Positions 21,856 through 31,427 of a DNA stretch of 64,000 nt are shown here, one piece after another; positions within the stretch are counted from its first letter, which is position 1; the number at the start of each line of letters is the position of its first letter. Location of the stretch: NCBI GenBank assembly GCA_947501635.1, contig CANMWT010000005.1:332360-396359 (forward strand), in the 5' to 3' direction. Origin of the DNA: an uncultured Roseobacter sp. (GTDB lineage Bacteria; Pseudomonadota; Alphaproteobacteria; Rhodobacterales; Rhodobacteraceae). The translations under genes and the position numbers were made by a program. Under the pieces are notes generated by a model, which searched no databases, was not told the DNA's origin, and worked only from the letters and a program-made list of their open reading frames with translations.

Positions 21856-22497
21856 CTACGCCGCGGCGCTGAATTCCTCGATCACCTTCAGCCACAAGTC
21901 CGGCGGTTGTGCACCGGGAACAGCATGTTGGCTTGCCACGATGAATGTCGGCACAGAGTTGACGCCCATTTTCCGGCTATGCGCATCGCGCGCCTTGATC
22001 TCCGCGACATCCGCATCGGATTTCAGAAGCTTGGAGATCAACGCGGCATCCAAACCGACGCCATCGGCAATATCGGCCAGAACCTCGGCATCTCCTATGT
22101 CTCGCGCCTCGACGAAATAGGCCTCAAAAAGCGCGGACACAGCGGCGATCTGGCGCCCCTCAATGCCAGCCCAGTGGATAAGCCGGTGCGCGTCAATTGT
22201 GTTGGGGGTGCGCTTCATGGCTTCGAAGTTGATCTGCAGACCTGCGGCCTCTGCGTGTTCGACAACCGGCGCGTAGGCACGCACAGCCCCTTCTTTGCCG
22301 CCGAATTTTCCTTCCAGATAGGCGCGTCGATCCATACCCTCTGCAGGCATGTCGGGGTTCAACTGAAAAGGATGCCATTCAATCAAGAAAGGATGGTCCG
22401 GCTTTTCGGCCAACGCGCGGTCGAGATATGTTTTCCCGATATAGCACCACGGGCAGATTGGGTCAGACAGTATGTCCAGCTTGACGGTGTCGGTCAT
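21856..22497 (-). CDS. DsbA family oxidoreductase (FrnE-like)
   Basis: LDILSDPICPWCYIGKTYLDRAL CxxC motif; GVNSVPTFIVASQHAVPGAQPP. Confidence 0.88.
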   Translation of the reverse strand: MTDTVKLDILSDPICPWCYIGKTYLDRALAEKPDHPFLIEWHPFQLNPDMPAEGMDRRAYLEGKFGGKEGAVRAYAPVVEHAEAAGLQINFEAMKRTPNTIDAHRLIHWAGIEGRQIAAVSALFEAYFVEARDIGDAEVLADIADGVGLDAALISKLLKSDADVAEIKARDAHSRKMGVNSVPTFIVASQHAVPGAQPPDLWLKVIEEFSAAA

Positions 22498-24008
22498 TGG
22501 GTCCTCTTGAACCGCGCGCGCAAGCTGCGGCGCAGTATTTTGCCATTCGCCCCAAGCGGGAGTTCGGGCACATGAATAAAAAGCCGCGGTTGCTTGTAAC
22601 GCGCGAGCCTCGTCGACACATATGCGCGCAGCAGCGCCTCGTCCAGTGCCTGGGGTGCGGCATAGAAGGCAGCAATAACGGTTGCATCGGCCTTGATCTC
22701 GATCTCACAAGCCGCAACGGCGGTAATCCCCTCCACCTCGGAGAGCACCGTTTCCACCTCGATCGGCGACACGCGAAAGCCGCCGGCGTTCATCATATCG
22801 TCATCACGTCCCATGTAGGTCATGTCACCCGAAGGCAGCATGACGGCCTGATCTCCGGTTAAGAACCAGTCGCCTGACATGCGTAATGCAGTTTCTTCAG
22901 GCTGGCCGAGATACCCCAGCATCAAACCCGGATCATCGCGATGCACCGCGATGGTCCCCTCGACGCCGCGCGGCACCGGCTCCCCGTCTTTGAGCAGGGC
23001 GATCCGCCGCCCGCGCTGTGGGCGCCCCATCGTGCCCTTCGGGGCGGGATCAGGCGGTGGTTGCGAGATGAAGGTCGAGCATTCGGACATACCATAAGCC
23101 TCAAAGACCTCGCATCCTGTTGCCGTCCGCCAGTGCTGCGCAGTCGCTTCCGGCATTTTTTCACCCGCACTTAGCCCGTGGCGCAGATATGGCAGGTGAA
23201 ACCGCTCTTCCGTTTTGAGTAACTGGCGGTAAACGCCTGGCGCGGCTGCAAAAATGCTTGCATTATGATCGGCGAGCAGCCTCGGCAGATGGTCCGCCGG
23301 GGTTCCCGGCGCGGGGATCAGCGCGGTCGCTCCTTTGGTCCACGGATCCATAAGTCCCGTTCCCAGAGTATAGGTCCAGTTGAATGCGCCCGCGTGCAGC
23401 ACACGGTCGTCGGATGTAAGACCATACCAGTCGTGAAACATCATCTGCCGCGCCCAGATGGCCCGATGAGCGTGTGCTACCGCGCGCGGTTGACCCGATG
23501 TTCCGGAAGTGAAAATCACATAGCCCAGTCGGTTCGGGTCCCCCATATGCACCGACGCAGGCGGCATGTCACGCCACGCTGCCAGTGCATCCAGCCCAAA
23601 GCAACGCGGATGCTCCACACAAGGGACCGCTGGATCCCTCAGCACGCCCTTTGGCCTGAGCATATCCACCAATGTGCTGGTCTCGCGTTCGGTCAATGCA
23701 GCGGACGTGGGCACAGGAACAATGCCAGCGGTGATCGCCCCAAGATAGGCGATTGGAAAATCCACCGTATTTCCCAGCCGCAGCATAATCAGATCACCCG
23801 CGTCAAACCCACTGCGCAAAAGGCCCGTGGCTGTGCCTAGAACCGCGCGGTGTATGTCCGCGTAGGTCCAGACGTCTACAGTTTTGTCTCCGAGCACCAG
23901 AAGCGCTTCTTTATCGAACGCATCCTGAGCGGACCGCAGCACGTAGGCGGCCATATTGAAAGGATCGGGGCAGGGCGCAAACGGCCCATTGTCGAAGACG
24001 GATAACAT
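22494..24008 (-). CDS. AMP-binding acyl-CoA synthetase, benzoate-CoA-ligase-like (start probably at 24008; ORF extends to 24062)
   Basis: AMP-binding motif YVIFTSGTSGQPRAVAHAHRA; GRDDDMMNAGGFRVSPIEVE; C-terminal GKILRRSLR. Confidence 0.85.
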   Translation of the reverse strand: MLSVFDNGPFAPCPDPFNMAAYVLRSAQDAFDKEALLVLGDKTVDVWTYADIHRAVLGTATGLLRSGFDAGDLIMLRLGNTVDFPIAYLGAITAGIVPVPTSAALTERETSTLVDMLRPKGVLRDPAVPCVEHPRCFGLDALAAWRDMPPASVHMGDPNRLGYVIFTSGTSGQPRAVAHAHRAIWARQMMFHDWYGLTSDDRVLHAGAFNWTYTLGTGLMDPWTKGATALIPAPGTPADHLPRLLADHNASIFAAAPGVYRQLLKTEERFHLPYLRHGLSAGEKMPEATAQHWRTATGCEVFEAYGMSECSTFISQPPPDPAPKGTMGRPQRGRRIALLKDGEPVPRGVEGTIAVHRDDPGLMLGYLGQPEETALRMSGDWFLTGDQAVMLPSGDMTYMGRDDDMMNAGGFRVSPIEVETVLSEVEGITAVAACEIEIKADATVIAAFYAAPQALDEALLRAYVSTRLARYKQPRLFIHVPELPLGANGKILRRSLRARFKRTQ

Positions 24009-24037
24009 GGGGTTGCTGCTAGCCTGCCGCGCAAGTC

Positions 24038-24054
24038 GTTGCAAGCTCTGCAAC
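24038..24054. promoter_or_regulatory. Candidate operator: inverted repeat GTTGCA-N5-TGCAAC in divergent promoter region
   Basis: GTTGCAAGCTCTGCAAC between the acyl-CoA synthetase and XRE-cupin regulator starts. Confidence 0.4.
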
Positions 24055-24074
24055 TTCTGCATAAAACTCAGGCC

Positions 24075-24698
24075 ATGGATGCAAAAGACCCCAAAAACCT
24101 GATCCGCATTGCCCGCCAGAACGGAGATGCCGCCGACGGCACACCGCTTGATCTTGGGGAACGTGTCCGCGCATTGCGCAAAGCACGCGATTGGACGCTG
24201 GAGCAGGCGGCCCGTCAGGCGGGACTGGCGCGCTCGACCCTGAGCAAGATCGAAAACGGTCAGATGTCCCCGACTTATGACGCATTGAAAAAACTCGCCG
24301 TCGGGCTTGAGATTTCAGTGCCCCAGTTGTTCACCCCGCCGCAGGCCGAAAAGGTCAACGGCCGCCTGTCGATTACGAAATCAGGGCAGGGCTCGGCACA
24401 GGCGACAGTAACCTATGAGCACGAGTTGCTGGCCGAAACGCTTACCAAAAAACAGATGCTGCCGTATCGCGCGCGGGTCCGCGCCCGCGACATGTCTGAG
24501 TTTGAAGGCTGGGTGCGGCATGACGGAGAAGAGTTTCTATACGTGCTGACTGGCGTGATCCGGCTTTACACAGAGTTTTACGAACCCATCGAAATGCGCC
24601 GCGGAGACAGCGCCTACTACGATGCGACCATGGGGCATAATGTGGTTTCGGTCAGCGCCGAAGACGCCAACATCCTCTGGGTCACCTCTTTGACGTGA
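24075..24698 (+). CDS. XRE-family transcriptional regulator with C-terminal cupin domain (ORF extends upstream to 24039)
   Basis: HTH (TLEQAARQAGLARSTLSKIENGQMSPTYDALKKLA) and cupin (GEEFLYVLTGVIRLYTE...RGDSAYYDATMGHNVVS). Confidence 0.88.
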   Translation: MDAKDPKNLIRIARQNGDAADGTPLDLGERVRALRKARDWTLEQAARQAGLARSTLSKIENGQMSPTYDALKKLAVGLEISVPQLFTPPQAEKVNGRLSITKSGQGSAQATVTYEHELLAETLTKKQMLPYRARVRARDMSEFEGWVRHDGEEFLYVLTGVIRLYTEFYEPIEMRRGDSAYYDATMGHNVVSVSAEDANILWVTSLT

Positions 24699-24723
24699 GC
24701 CTCTTTTGCCGTCCTGATGCGCG

Positions 24724-26541
24724 TCAGGACGGGTCGTACCACCACACCTCAGGCATGAAATTCGGACCATCGCCATAGATGGGCAAACGGTCGGGGAACT
24801 TCATCCTGGCATCATGTGCAATGCGTCCGGTCGTATACTGCCAGAACGGGATCACGTAGCGACCCGCCGTCAAAAGCCGGTCAAGCGCGCGCACGGCATG
24901 CACGAACTCCTGCTGACTGCGCGCGGTCAGCATCGCGTCGATCATTGCATCCACGGCGGGCGAGGCTGCCCCCATAAGGTTGCGCGATCCTTGTTGTGCC
25001 GCGGCTTCTGAGCCCCAGTAAAACCTTTGCTCATTGCCCGGGGACAGGGACAATGCGCGCCGAAAGGTCGTCATGTCGAAATCAAACGCGTTCGTGCGTT
25101 CAACAAACTGCGCACTGTCCGTGGTTTCGATCGTTGCTTCTATCCCGAGGCGGGCAAGTGCGCTGACATAAAGATCAGCTATTGCTTTGTTCTCACTGCT
25201 GTCTTGCGTCAGCAGGATTGCAAAGGTGAGTGCGGTGCCGTTTTCATCACGCATCACACCGTCCGATGCAACCCATCCGGCCTCTTCCAGCAGCGCCATC
25301 GCCTTGCGGATGCCTTTCCTGTTGCGCAGCGATCCATCGGTTTGCGGAAAGCTGTAGCCTTCCAGAGTGCCGGGGATCAGATCACCCGCGAAAGGGGCCA
25401 GAAGCTGTGCTACGGGCGTGGGCGCGGGCCCGGGTTCAAAGGCAAGTGCTGAATTCGAAAAATAGGAGGTGATGCGCGGCTGCGCACCGCCTGTCAGGGT
25501 GTCGTTGATGTATTCAAAATTGAAGGCTTGAATCATCGCTTCACGCACCCGCCAGTCGTCAAAGGGGGCTTTGCGGGTATTCATCACAAAGCCTGTCATG
25601 CCAGATGGTTTGCCGTGGGGAATTTCAGATTTGACCACATCGCCACGGTCAACCGCCGGAAAGTCATACTGGCGGTCCCATTTCTGCGCATTGAACTCGC
25701 GTACCGCGGATATGTTGCCCGCCTTGAACGCTTCAAAGAGCACGGACGCGTCGCCATAGAAATCCAGTTTGATTGTATCAAAATTGTTGGTGCCGCGGCG
25801 AAAGGGAATATCCGCGCCCCAATAGTTCGGGTTACGCGACAAGGTGACAAAGCGGCCCGCTTCAAAGTCACTTACCACATAAGGTCCCGATCCGATTGGA
25901 CTGTCGGACAAAGGCGCGTTCGCAAAATCCTTGCCCGCCCATTGTGCTTTGCTGAGGATCGGGCGCAACCCCGCCAGCAATGCCAGTTCGCGGTTTTGCG
26001 TATTGAAGGTGATGCGCAAACGATCCGGCCCGGTCTGCACGATGCTGTCAATTTGATTGTGAAGGCTCAGGTAGCGCGGATGCCCTTCGGTCCCCAAAAG
26101 CTCATAGGAGAAGATCACATCGTCGACGGTGACCGGGGTGCCATCGGAGAATCGCGCCTCCGGTCTGAGGGTGAATTCGACCCAAGCGCGGTCTTCCGGC
26201 ACCTCAATCGATTCGGCCAGTACGCCGTAAAGCGTGAATGGTTCGTCCCAGGAACGCCCCATGAGGGCTTCATGTGTGAAAAAGCGAAGCTGCCAGGGAA
26301 CCGTACCTTTGCGCACAAACGGGTTGAGACTGTTGAACCCCCCGGTGTTGCCTAGCGTGATGCTGCCGCCTTTGGGCGCATCCGCACGGACATAGGGTAG
26401 GGACACAAAATCCGGTGGAAGCGCGGGTGCTCCATACATAGATATCCCGTGCTGCGTGTCAGACGCCGCAGATTGCGCAAAGAGAATCGCGGCGAAAACC
26501 GCCACAAATCGCCGAAGCACGCGGAAATAAACAATACTCAT
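24724..26541 (-). CDS. Extracellular solute-binding protein, family 5 (peptide/YejA-like ABC transporter SBP)
   Basis: Signal peptide; SBP_bac_5 features (EFTLRPEARFSDGTPVTVDDVIFSYELL). Confidence 0.88.
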   Translation of the reverse strand: MSIVYFRVLRRFVAVFAAILFAQSAASDTQHGISMYGAPALPPDFVSLPYVRADAPKGGSITLGNTGGFNSLNPFVRKGTVPWQLRFFTHEALMGRSWDEPFTLYGVLAESIEVPEDRAWVEFTLRPEARFSDGTPVTVDDVIFSYELLGTEGHPRYLSLHNQIDSIVQTGPDRLRITFNTQNRELALLAGLRPILSKAQWAGKDFANAPLSDSPIGSGPYVVSDFEAGRFVTLSRNPNYWGADIPFRRGTNNFDTIKLDFYGDASVLFEAFKAGNISAVREFNAQKWDRQYDFPAVDRGDVVKSEIPHGKPSGMTGFVMNTRKAPFDDWRVREAMIQAFNFEYINDTLTGGAQPRITSYFSNSALAFEPGPAPTPVAQLLAPFAGDLIPGTLEGYSFPQTDGSLRNRKGIRKAMALLEEAGWVASDGVMRDENGTALTFAILLTQDSSENKAIADLYVSALARLGIEATIETTDSAQFVERTNAFDFDMTTFRRALSLSPGNEQRFYWGSEAAAQQGSRNLMGAASPAVDAMIDAMLTARSQQEFVHAVRALDRLLTAGRYVIPFWQYTTGRIAHDARMKFPDRLPIYGDGPNFMPEVWWYDPS

Positions 26542-26620
26542 TTTGGAGACAATCCCCTGCTGCCCTTGTTTTATTGCGCCTTAACGTATCGGGGTATTTC
26601 CATCTTATCAAACTTTTAGC

Positions 26621-26649
26621 TTGGACAGACGCGTCAGATTGCTTATAAA
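26621..26649 (+). promoter_or_regulatory. Predicted sigma70-type promoter for the downstream sRNA candidate
   Basis: TTGGAC (26621-26626), 17-nt spacer, TATAAA (26644-26649). Confidence 0.5.
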
Positions 26650-26655
26650 GGGACC

Positions 26656-26731
26656 ACTGCTCGATAGGTTTCTTGCCTGTATGAAACCTGCCTCAATAAC
26701 TTAACGCCTGCCTTGTGCAGGCGTTTTTTTT
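26656..26731 (+). ncRNA. Candidate orphan small RNA with two hairpins and intrinsic terminator
   Basis: Promoter-like element upstream; hairpin AGGTTTC-N10-GAAACCT (26666-26689); terminator AACGCCTGC-CTTGT-GCAGGCGTT followed by T-run (26703-26731); intergenic. Confidence 0.55.
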
Positions 26732-26866
26732 GTCCGCTGACATCCCGGTTTTTGTCCAATCCCTTCAGCGCGGCCGCGGCGGGCGCTTTAGCGGTTTTCT
26801 TTGCGCCCGCAGCACGACATGATGTGCGTAGTGCAGCATACCGCGCAATCGACAAAGGAGTGGGCC

Positions 26867-27652
26867 ATGAGCTTCGAGATATCACTAGCAGGAAAAACAG
26901 CCGTCATTACTGGATCGAACTCTGGGATTGGACTTGGCATTGCCTGGGAGCTGGCCCGTGCCGGTGCCGACCTTGTGCTGAATTCCTTTACCGATGCCGA
27001 AGAGGACCATGCGCTGGCGGCGAAGATTGCCAAGGAAACCGGCGTGAAGGCACGCTACATTCAGGCAGACATGTCCAAGGCGGATCAGTGCCGCAAGCTG
27101 ATTGATGAGGCAGGCGTCTGCGATATTCTGGTCAACAACGCGGGTATTCAGCATGTTGCCGGTATCCCCGAATTTCCTGTCGATAAATGGGACGCCATTA
27201 TTGCGATTAACCTCAGCTCTGCTTTTCACACAACTGCCGTGGCGCTGCCGATGATGCGATCGGCCGGCTGGGGGCGGGTTGTCAACATTGCCTCGGCGCA
27301 TGGACTGACGGCATCGCCCTATAAATCTGCCTATATCGCCGCGAAACATGGCATTGTCGGTCTGACCAAAACCACTGCACTTGAGACGGCCAAAGAGCCG
27401 ATCACGGCCAATGCCATTTGCCCCGGATACGTCCTGACGCCGATTGTTGAAAAGCAGATACCGGACACGATGAAGGAATATGACATGACCCGCGAAGAGG
27501 TGATTGAAAATGTGATGTTGACCCGGCAGCCTTCAAAGGAGTTCGCTACCGTTGAACAAATGGGCGGTACCGCGACCTTTCTGTGCTCTGATGCCGCGGC
27601 ACAGATCACGGGGACAACCATCAGTGTGGATGGCGGCTGGACGGCGCTTTAA
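26867..27652 (+). CDS. bdhA: 3-hydroxybutyrate dehydrogenase (SDR family)
   Basis: MSFEISLAGKTAVITGSNSGIGLGIAWELARAGADLVLN; SAYIAAKHGIVGLTKTTALE; TISVDGGWTAL; RBS AAAGGAG upstream of ATG at 26867. Confidence 0.9.
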   Translation: MSFEISLAGKTAVITGSNSGIGLGIAWELARAGADLVLNSFTDAEEDHALAAKIAKETGVKARYIQADMSKADQCRKLIDEAGVCDILVNNAGIQHVAGIPEFPVDKWDAIIAINLSSAFHTTAVALPMMRSAGWGRVVNIASAHGLTASPYKSAYIAAKHGIVGLTKTTALETAKEPITANAICPGYVLTPIVEKQIPDTMKEYDMTREEVIENVMLTRQPSKEFATVEQMGGTATFLCSDAAAQITGTTISVDGGWTAL

Positions 27653-27655
27653 AGA

Positions 27656-27694
27656 TTTGGTGCCTCCGGCGGGGATATTTGAAGACCAAAGAAG
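27656..27694. repeat. Intergenic motif resembling a repeat common at gene ends in Rhodobacteraceae
   Basis: TTTGGTGCCTCCGGCGGGGATATTTGAAGACCAAAGAAG directly after bdhA stop; family recognition from memory, single copy seen in window. Confidence 0.4.
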
Positions 27695-27733
27695 CCGGAC
27701 AGCTGTGCGGCCTGCAGAGAGGCGATTGAGCTG

Positions 27734-28774
27734 ATGGCGAAGAAAAAACGTGTCAATCTGGCTTTGCAGGGCGGTGGCGCGCATGGCGCTTTTACCTGGG
27801 GTGTGCTTGACCGGCTGCTCGGGGACGAAGATCTGGAAGTGTCAGCAATCTCGGGGACGAGTGCCGGTGCGCTGAACGGTGCTGCCTTCAAGGCCGGCAT
27901 GATCGAGGGAGGCCGGGAAGGGGCGCGGGCGCGGCTGGACTGGTTGTGGAAAGAAGTTGGCGCAAGACCGGATTTGCGTATTCCCGAGTGGATGACGCCT
28001 TATTCCTTGTCGTCGGTGGCCAAAGCCATGGAGTTATCAGTGCCTTTCATGGCGTCCGATGTGTTTTCGCGGGTTGTGTCGCCCTATGCCTATGGCGCGC
28101 TTTACAAAAATCCATTGGAGCCAATTGTCGCGCAGTTCAATTACGATGAGGTATGTGCCGAGACGAGTGACGGCCCGTGTCTGTTTGTTTGTGCCACCAA
28201 GGTGCGCAGCGGCAAGGTGCGTGTTTTTAAAGACAGTGAGATCAGCACTGACGCCATTTTGGCATCAGCCTGTTTGCCGACCGTCTTTCAGGCGGTGTCG
28301 GTCACGGATCCTTCTACAGGTGTCATGGAAGACTACTGGGATGGGGGTTACACCGGAAACCCTGCACTTTTCCCGTTGTTCCACGAGGATCTGCCGGAAG
28401 ATATAATCGTTGTGAACATCAATCCGCTGGACCGCTATGAGACGCCACGCAGTGCCCAGGATATCCAGAACAGGATTAATGAGATCAGCTTTAACTCGTC
28501 TTTGCTGCGTGAACTTCGGGCGATCGATTTTGTGCAGCGTCTGATCCGTCAGGGCAAGGTGGCGGACGGCGAAATGAAGCGCGTGTTGATCCACATGATT
28601 GCGGATGACGCTCTGATGAACGAATTGTCAGTGGCCACCAAGCTGATCCCGACGCCTTACACATTGGCGCGTCTGAAAGAAGCAGGTCAGCGGGCTGCAG
28701 ATGATTTTCTGGCAACGCATCGCGGCGCGTTGAACAACCGCAGCTCTGTCGATCTGGTCGAGATGTTTCAGTAG
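27734..28774 (+). CDS. Patatin-like phospholipase family protein
   Basis: NLALQGGGAHGAFTWGVLDRLL...ISGTSAGALNG (GxSxG) and DGGYTGNP (DGG). Confidence 0.92.
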   Translation: MAKKKRVNLALQGGGAHGAFTWGVLDRLLGDEDLEVSAISGTSAGALNGAAFKAGMIEGGREGARARLDWLWKEVGARPDLRIPEWMTPYSLSSVAKAMELSVPFMASDVFSRVVSPYAYGALYKNPLEPIVAQFNYDEVCAETSDGPCLFVCATKVRSGKVRVFKDSEISTDAILASACLPTVFQAVSVTDPSTGVMEDYWDGGYTGNPALFPLFHEDLPEDIIVVNINPLDRYETPRSAQDIQNRINEISFNSSLLRELRAIDFVQRLIRQGKVADGEMKRVLIHMIADDALMNELSVATKLIPTPYTLARLKEAGQRAADDFLATHRGALNNRSSVDLVEMFQ

Positions 28775-28787
28775 TACCGGGCGAGGA

Positions 28788-29489
28788 TTATTCCGGTTCG
28801 GGTTTGCCGTTCGGATAGACGAGCCCCGCCGAGATCACCAGTTTCGCCGCCTCTTCGACGGACATATCCAGAATCGTCACGTCTTTTTCAGGCACAAAGA
28901 GCAGAAAGCCCGATGTGGGGTTGGGCGTTGTCGGCAGGAAGACACTGAGCATCGGTTCGCCCTCATTGCCGCGGTCCGCGATCTCACCCTTTGTGTTCGT
29001 CGATATAAAGCCGATGGCCCAGATGCCCTGACGCGGATACTGGATAACGCAGGCTTTTTCGAAAGACCGTTCCGACTGTGCAAAGACAGTTTCGGATATC
29101 TGTTTGATGCCGGAGTAGATCGAGCGCACGACTGGCGTGCGTTCGACAAGGCCTTCGGCAAAGGAAATGAAGGAGCGACCGATCAGCCCCTTGGCCATCC
29201 AGCCCACAATCACGGTGAAAATCAGGAAGATTACAACGCCGATGCCACGCACGTTGATCTGCACCGACGGGTCAAGCCCAAGCAGGTCCTGCAGCATCCG
29301 GTCCGGCTGGTACTTATCTGGCACCAGTGGCAGAACAAACCCGTCAATCCAGCCGACGACAGACCAGATCAGCCAGATCGTCAGTCCGACCGGCGCGATA
29401 ACCACAAGGCCGGTCAGAAAATTTGCGCGCAGCCGCGCGAGAAGACCGCGTCGCGGCGGGTGGACGTCAGGGTCGAAGGGCGTGTTCAT
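28788..29489 (-). CDS. DUF502 family membrane protein
   Basis: Two TM segments, IYSGIKQISETVF, FVPEKDVTILDMSVEEAAKLVISAGLV. Confidence 0.88.
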   Translation of the reverse strand: MNTPFDPDVHPPRRGLLARLRANFLTGLVVIAPVGLTIWLIWSVVGWIDGFVLPLVPDKYQPDRMLQDLLGLDPSVQINVRGIGVVIFLIFTVIVGWMAKGLIGRSFISFAEGLVERTPVVRSIYSGIKQISETVFAQSERSFEKACVIQYPRQGIWAIGFISTNTKGEIADRGNEGEPMLSVFLPTTPNPTSGFLLFVPEKDVTILDMSVEEAAKLVISAGLVYPNGKPEPE

Positions 29490-29580
29490 TGCGTGTCCGA
29501 GCTCTTTGGCACGAGGTTAGTTAGGCGGTTTGATACGCAACTGCAATGGCTTGCACCACGTGACATGATGGCATGGTCAA

Positions 29581-30501
29581 TTAACGGCTTTTTTCGCTCA
29601 AGGCTTGGGCAATTTCCCCGGCCAGACGCGCATTGTTGCGGACAAGGGCAATATTGGCCGTGAGCGACCTGCCATCAGTTAACTCGAAAATGCGCTGCAG
29701 CAGGTAAGGGGTAACGGCCTTGCCGCTGATGCCATGCGCCAACGCGTCGCGATGTGCCGTGGCGATGATCGGAGCCAGGTGCTGAGCGGCGATTTCATCC
29801 TGTTGCGGAATGGGGTTTGCGACAAGTTGGCCACCCGGCAATCCAATACGCTGCCTGAGCAGATGTGCCTCGGCAATCGTTTCTGCTTCGTCCATACGCA
29901 GGGGGGCTTTGTGTTCGGACTGCGCGCTCCAGAATGCGGGGAAACTGTCTTGTCCGACGCTGATAACCGGTACACCGTGCGTTTCAAGAACTTCAAGCGT
30001 TTTGGCCACGTCAAGGATGGCTTTGGCACCGGCCGCGACAACCGTGACCGCCGTCTGTGCCAGCTCCAGAAGATCGGCAGAAACGTCAAAGCTCTCTTCT
30101 GCGCCGCGGTGCACGCCACCGATGCCACCGGTGGCAAACACCTCAATGCCAGCCAGCCGTGCGGCGATCATCGTCGCGGCGACGGTTGTGGCTCCGGTGC
30201 CTTTGGTGGCCAGACAGGCGGCAAGATCTGCCCGCGACAATTTTGAAACGGCCCTGGCTTGCGCCAGCGCTTCTAGGGTTTCGTCTTCCAGCCCGATGTG
30301 CAGCACACCGTCGATCACCGCGATCGTCGCGGGGGTGACGCCCATGGCGCGCAAATCGTCTTCGACCTGACGCGCGACTGTCAGGTTCTGCGGATAGGGC
30401 ATCCCGTGGGTGATGATTGTGCTTTCCAGTGCGACAACGGGGCGCCCGCTGCTTTGTGCGGCAGCAACTTCGGACGAGCGGATCATGGGTAGATCATTCA
30501 C
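29581..30501 (-). CDS. psuG: Pseudouridine-5'-phosphate glycosidase
   Basis: VALESTIITHGMPYPQN; FATGGIGGVHRGAEESFDVSADL. Confidence 0.94.
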   Translation of the reverse strand: MNDLPMIRSSEVAAAQSSGRPVVALESTIITHGMPYPQNLTVARQVEDDLRAMGVTPATIAVIDGVLHIGLEDETLEALAQARAVSKLSRADLAACLATKGTGATTVAATMIAARLAGIEVFATGGIGGVHRGAEESFDVSADLLELAQTAVTVVAAGAKAILDVAKTLEVLETHGVPVISVGQDSFPAFWSAQSEHKAPLRMDEAETIAEAHLLRQRIGLPGGQLVANPIPQQDEIAAQHLAPIIATAHRDALAHGISGKAVTPYLLQRIFELTDGRSLTANIALVRNNARLAGEIAQALSEKSR

Positions 30502-31391
30502 AGGGGGGTGTCTCCGGATACATAAGTCGCAGCGGCCTTTAGCGCCTGGTCCAATGCCGCATCGGGCGGCAGTCCACGCGCTTCAGCGGCGATATGGGCT
30601 GCCATGAAAGTATCGCCGGCCCCCGTCACGCGCGTCACGAGAACCTGTGGCGGGGTTTGCGTGATAAGACGGTCTGCCAAACCGGCGCTGGCGGCTTGTC
30701 CGCCGTCGGTCACCAGCACGCGGACGGCCCCTTTGTCCAGCAGAGCCCGGGCGGCCGCGGTCGAGGTGTCAAAGGTTTCGTGGCACAGCACTCCCGCTTC
30801 TTCAAGGTTGACATAAAGCGTGCCGCGGCTGTTTTTGATGAAGGGCATCAGCCGTTCAGCTTTTCCCGGCGAGGCGGGGGCCACGCGCAGATCGGCGGAG
30901 GCAAGCAGCGGGCTTGATGCGATTTCATCCAGCAGTTCAAGCGTCAGATTGCCATCAAGCGCAGCTAGACCCGTGTAAGGCGTATCGGCCCCTGCAATCC
31001 GGCCGTCGGACAGCGGCGCGAGGATCTTGGCACCGGCCGCTTCCAGCGAATGGGCATCCGCAATGGCCGCCACCAACCCATTGGCGCCTTCGACGGCCAT
31101 GTAACGATCAGTCGGCAAATCCTCGGATCGGTAGATGGTCTGCGTATACATCCCGCGCGCAGCACAGGCCGCAACCAATTCGTCGCCCTCCGCATCGCGT
31201 CCGACGGCTGTCAACAACGCCGGTGTCATACCAAAGCGCGCAAGCGTCATTGCGATGTTCAGCGCCACGCCGCCCGGCAGCCGGGTGATCCGCCCCGGCA
31301 CGTCGGATCCTGTACGCATGACGCTCGCGGACCGTCCGATCACGTCCCACAGGACAGAGCCGATGCAAATGATGTCAGGGCGTGGTGTCAT
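30498..31391 (-). CDS. psuK: PfkB-family carbohydrate kinase, probable pseudouridine kinase
   Basis: PfkB motifs (GGVALNIAMTLARFG; RVTGAGDTFMAAHI); 4-nt overlap with psuG. Confidence 0.83.
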   Translation of the reverse strand: MTPRPDIICIGSVLWDVIGRSASVMRTGSDVPGRITRLPGGVALNIAMTLARFGMTPALLTAVGRDAEGDELVAACAARGMYTQTIYRSEDLPTDRYMAVEGANGLVAAIADAHSLEAAGAKILAPLSDGRIAGADTPYTGLAALDGNLTLELLDEIASSPLLASADLRVAPASPGKAERLMPFIKNSRGTLYVNLEEAGVLCHETFDTSTAAARALLDKGAVRVLVTDGGQAASAGLADRLITQTPPQVLVTRVTGAGDTFMAAHIAAEARGLPPDAALDQALKAAATYVSGDTPL

Positions 31392-31427
31392 GCGCAACTT
31401 CTGCGCACAAACTGCGGCAAGTGCAAG

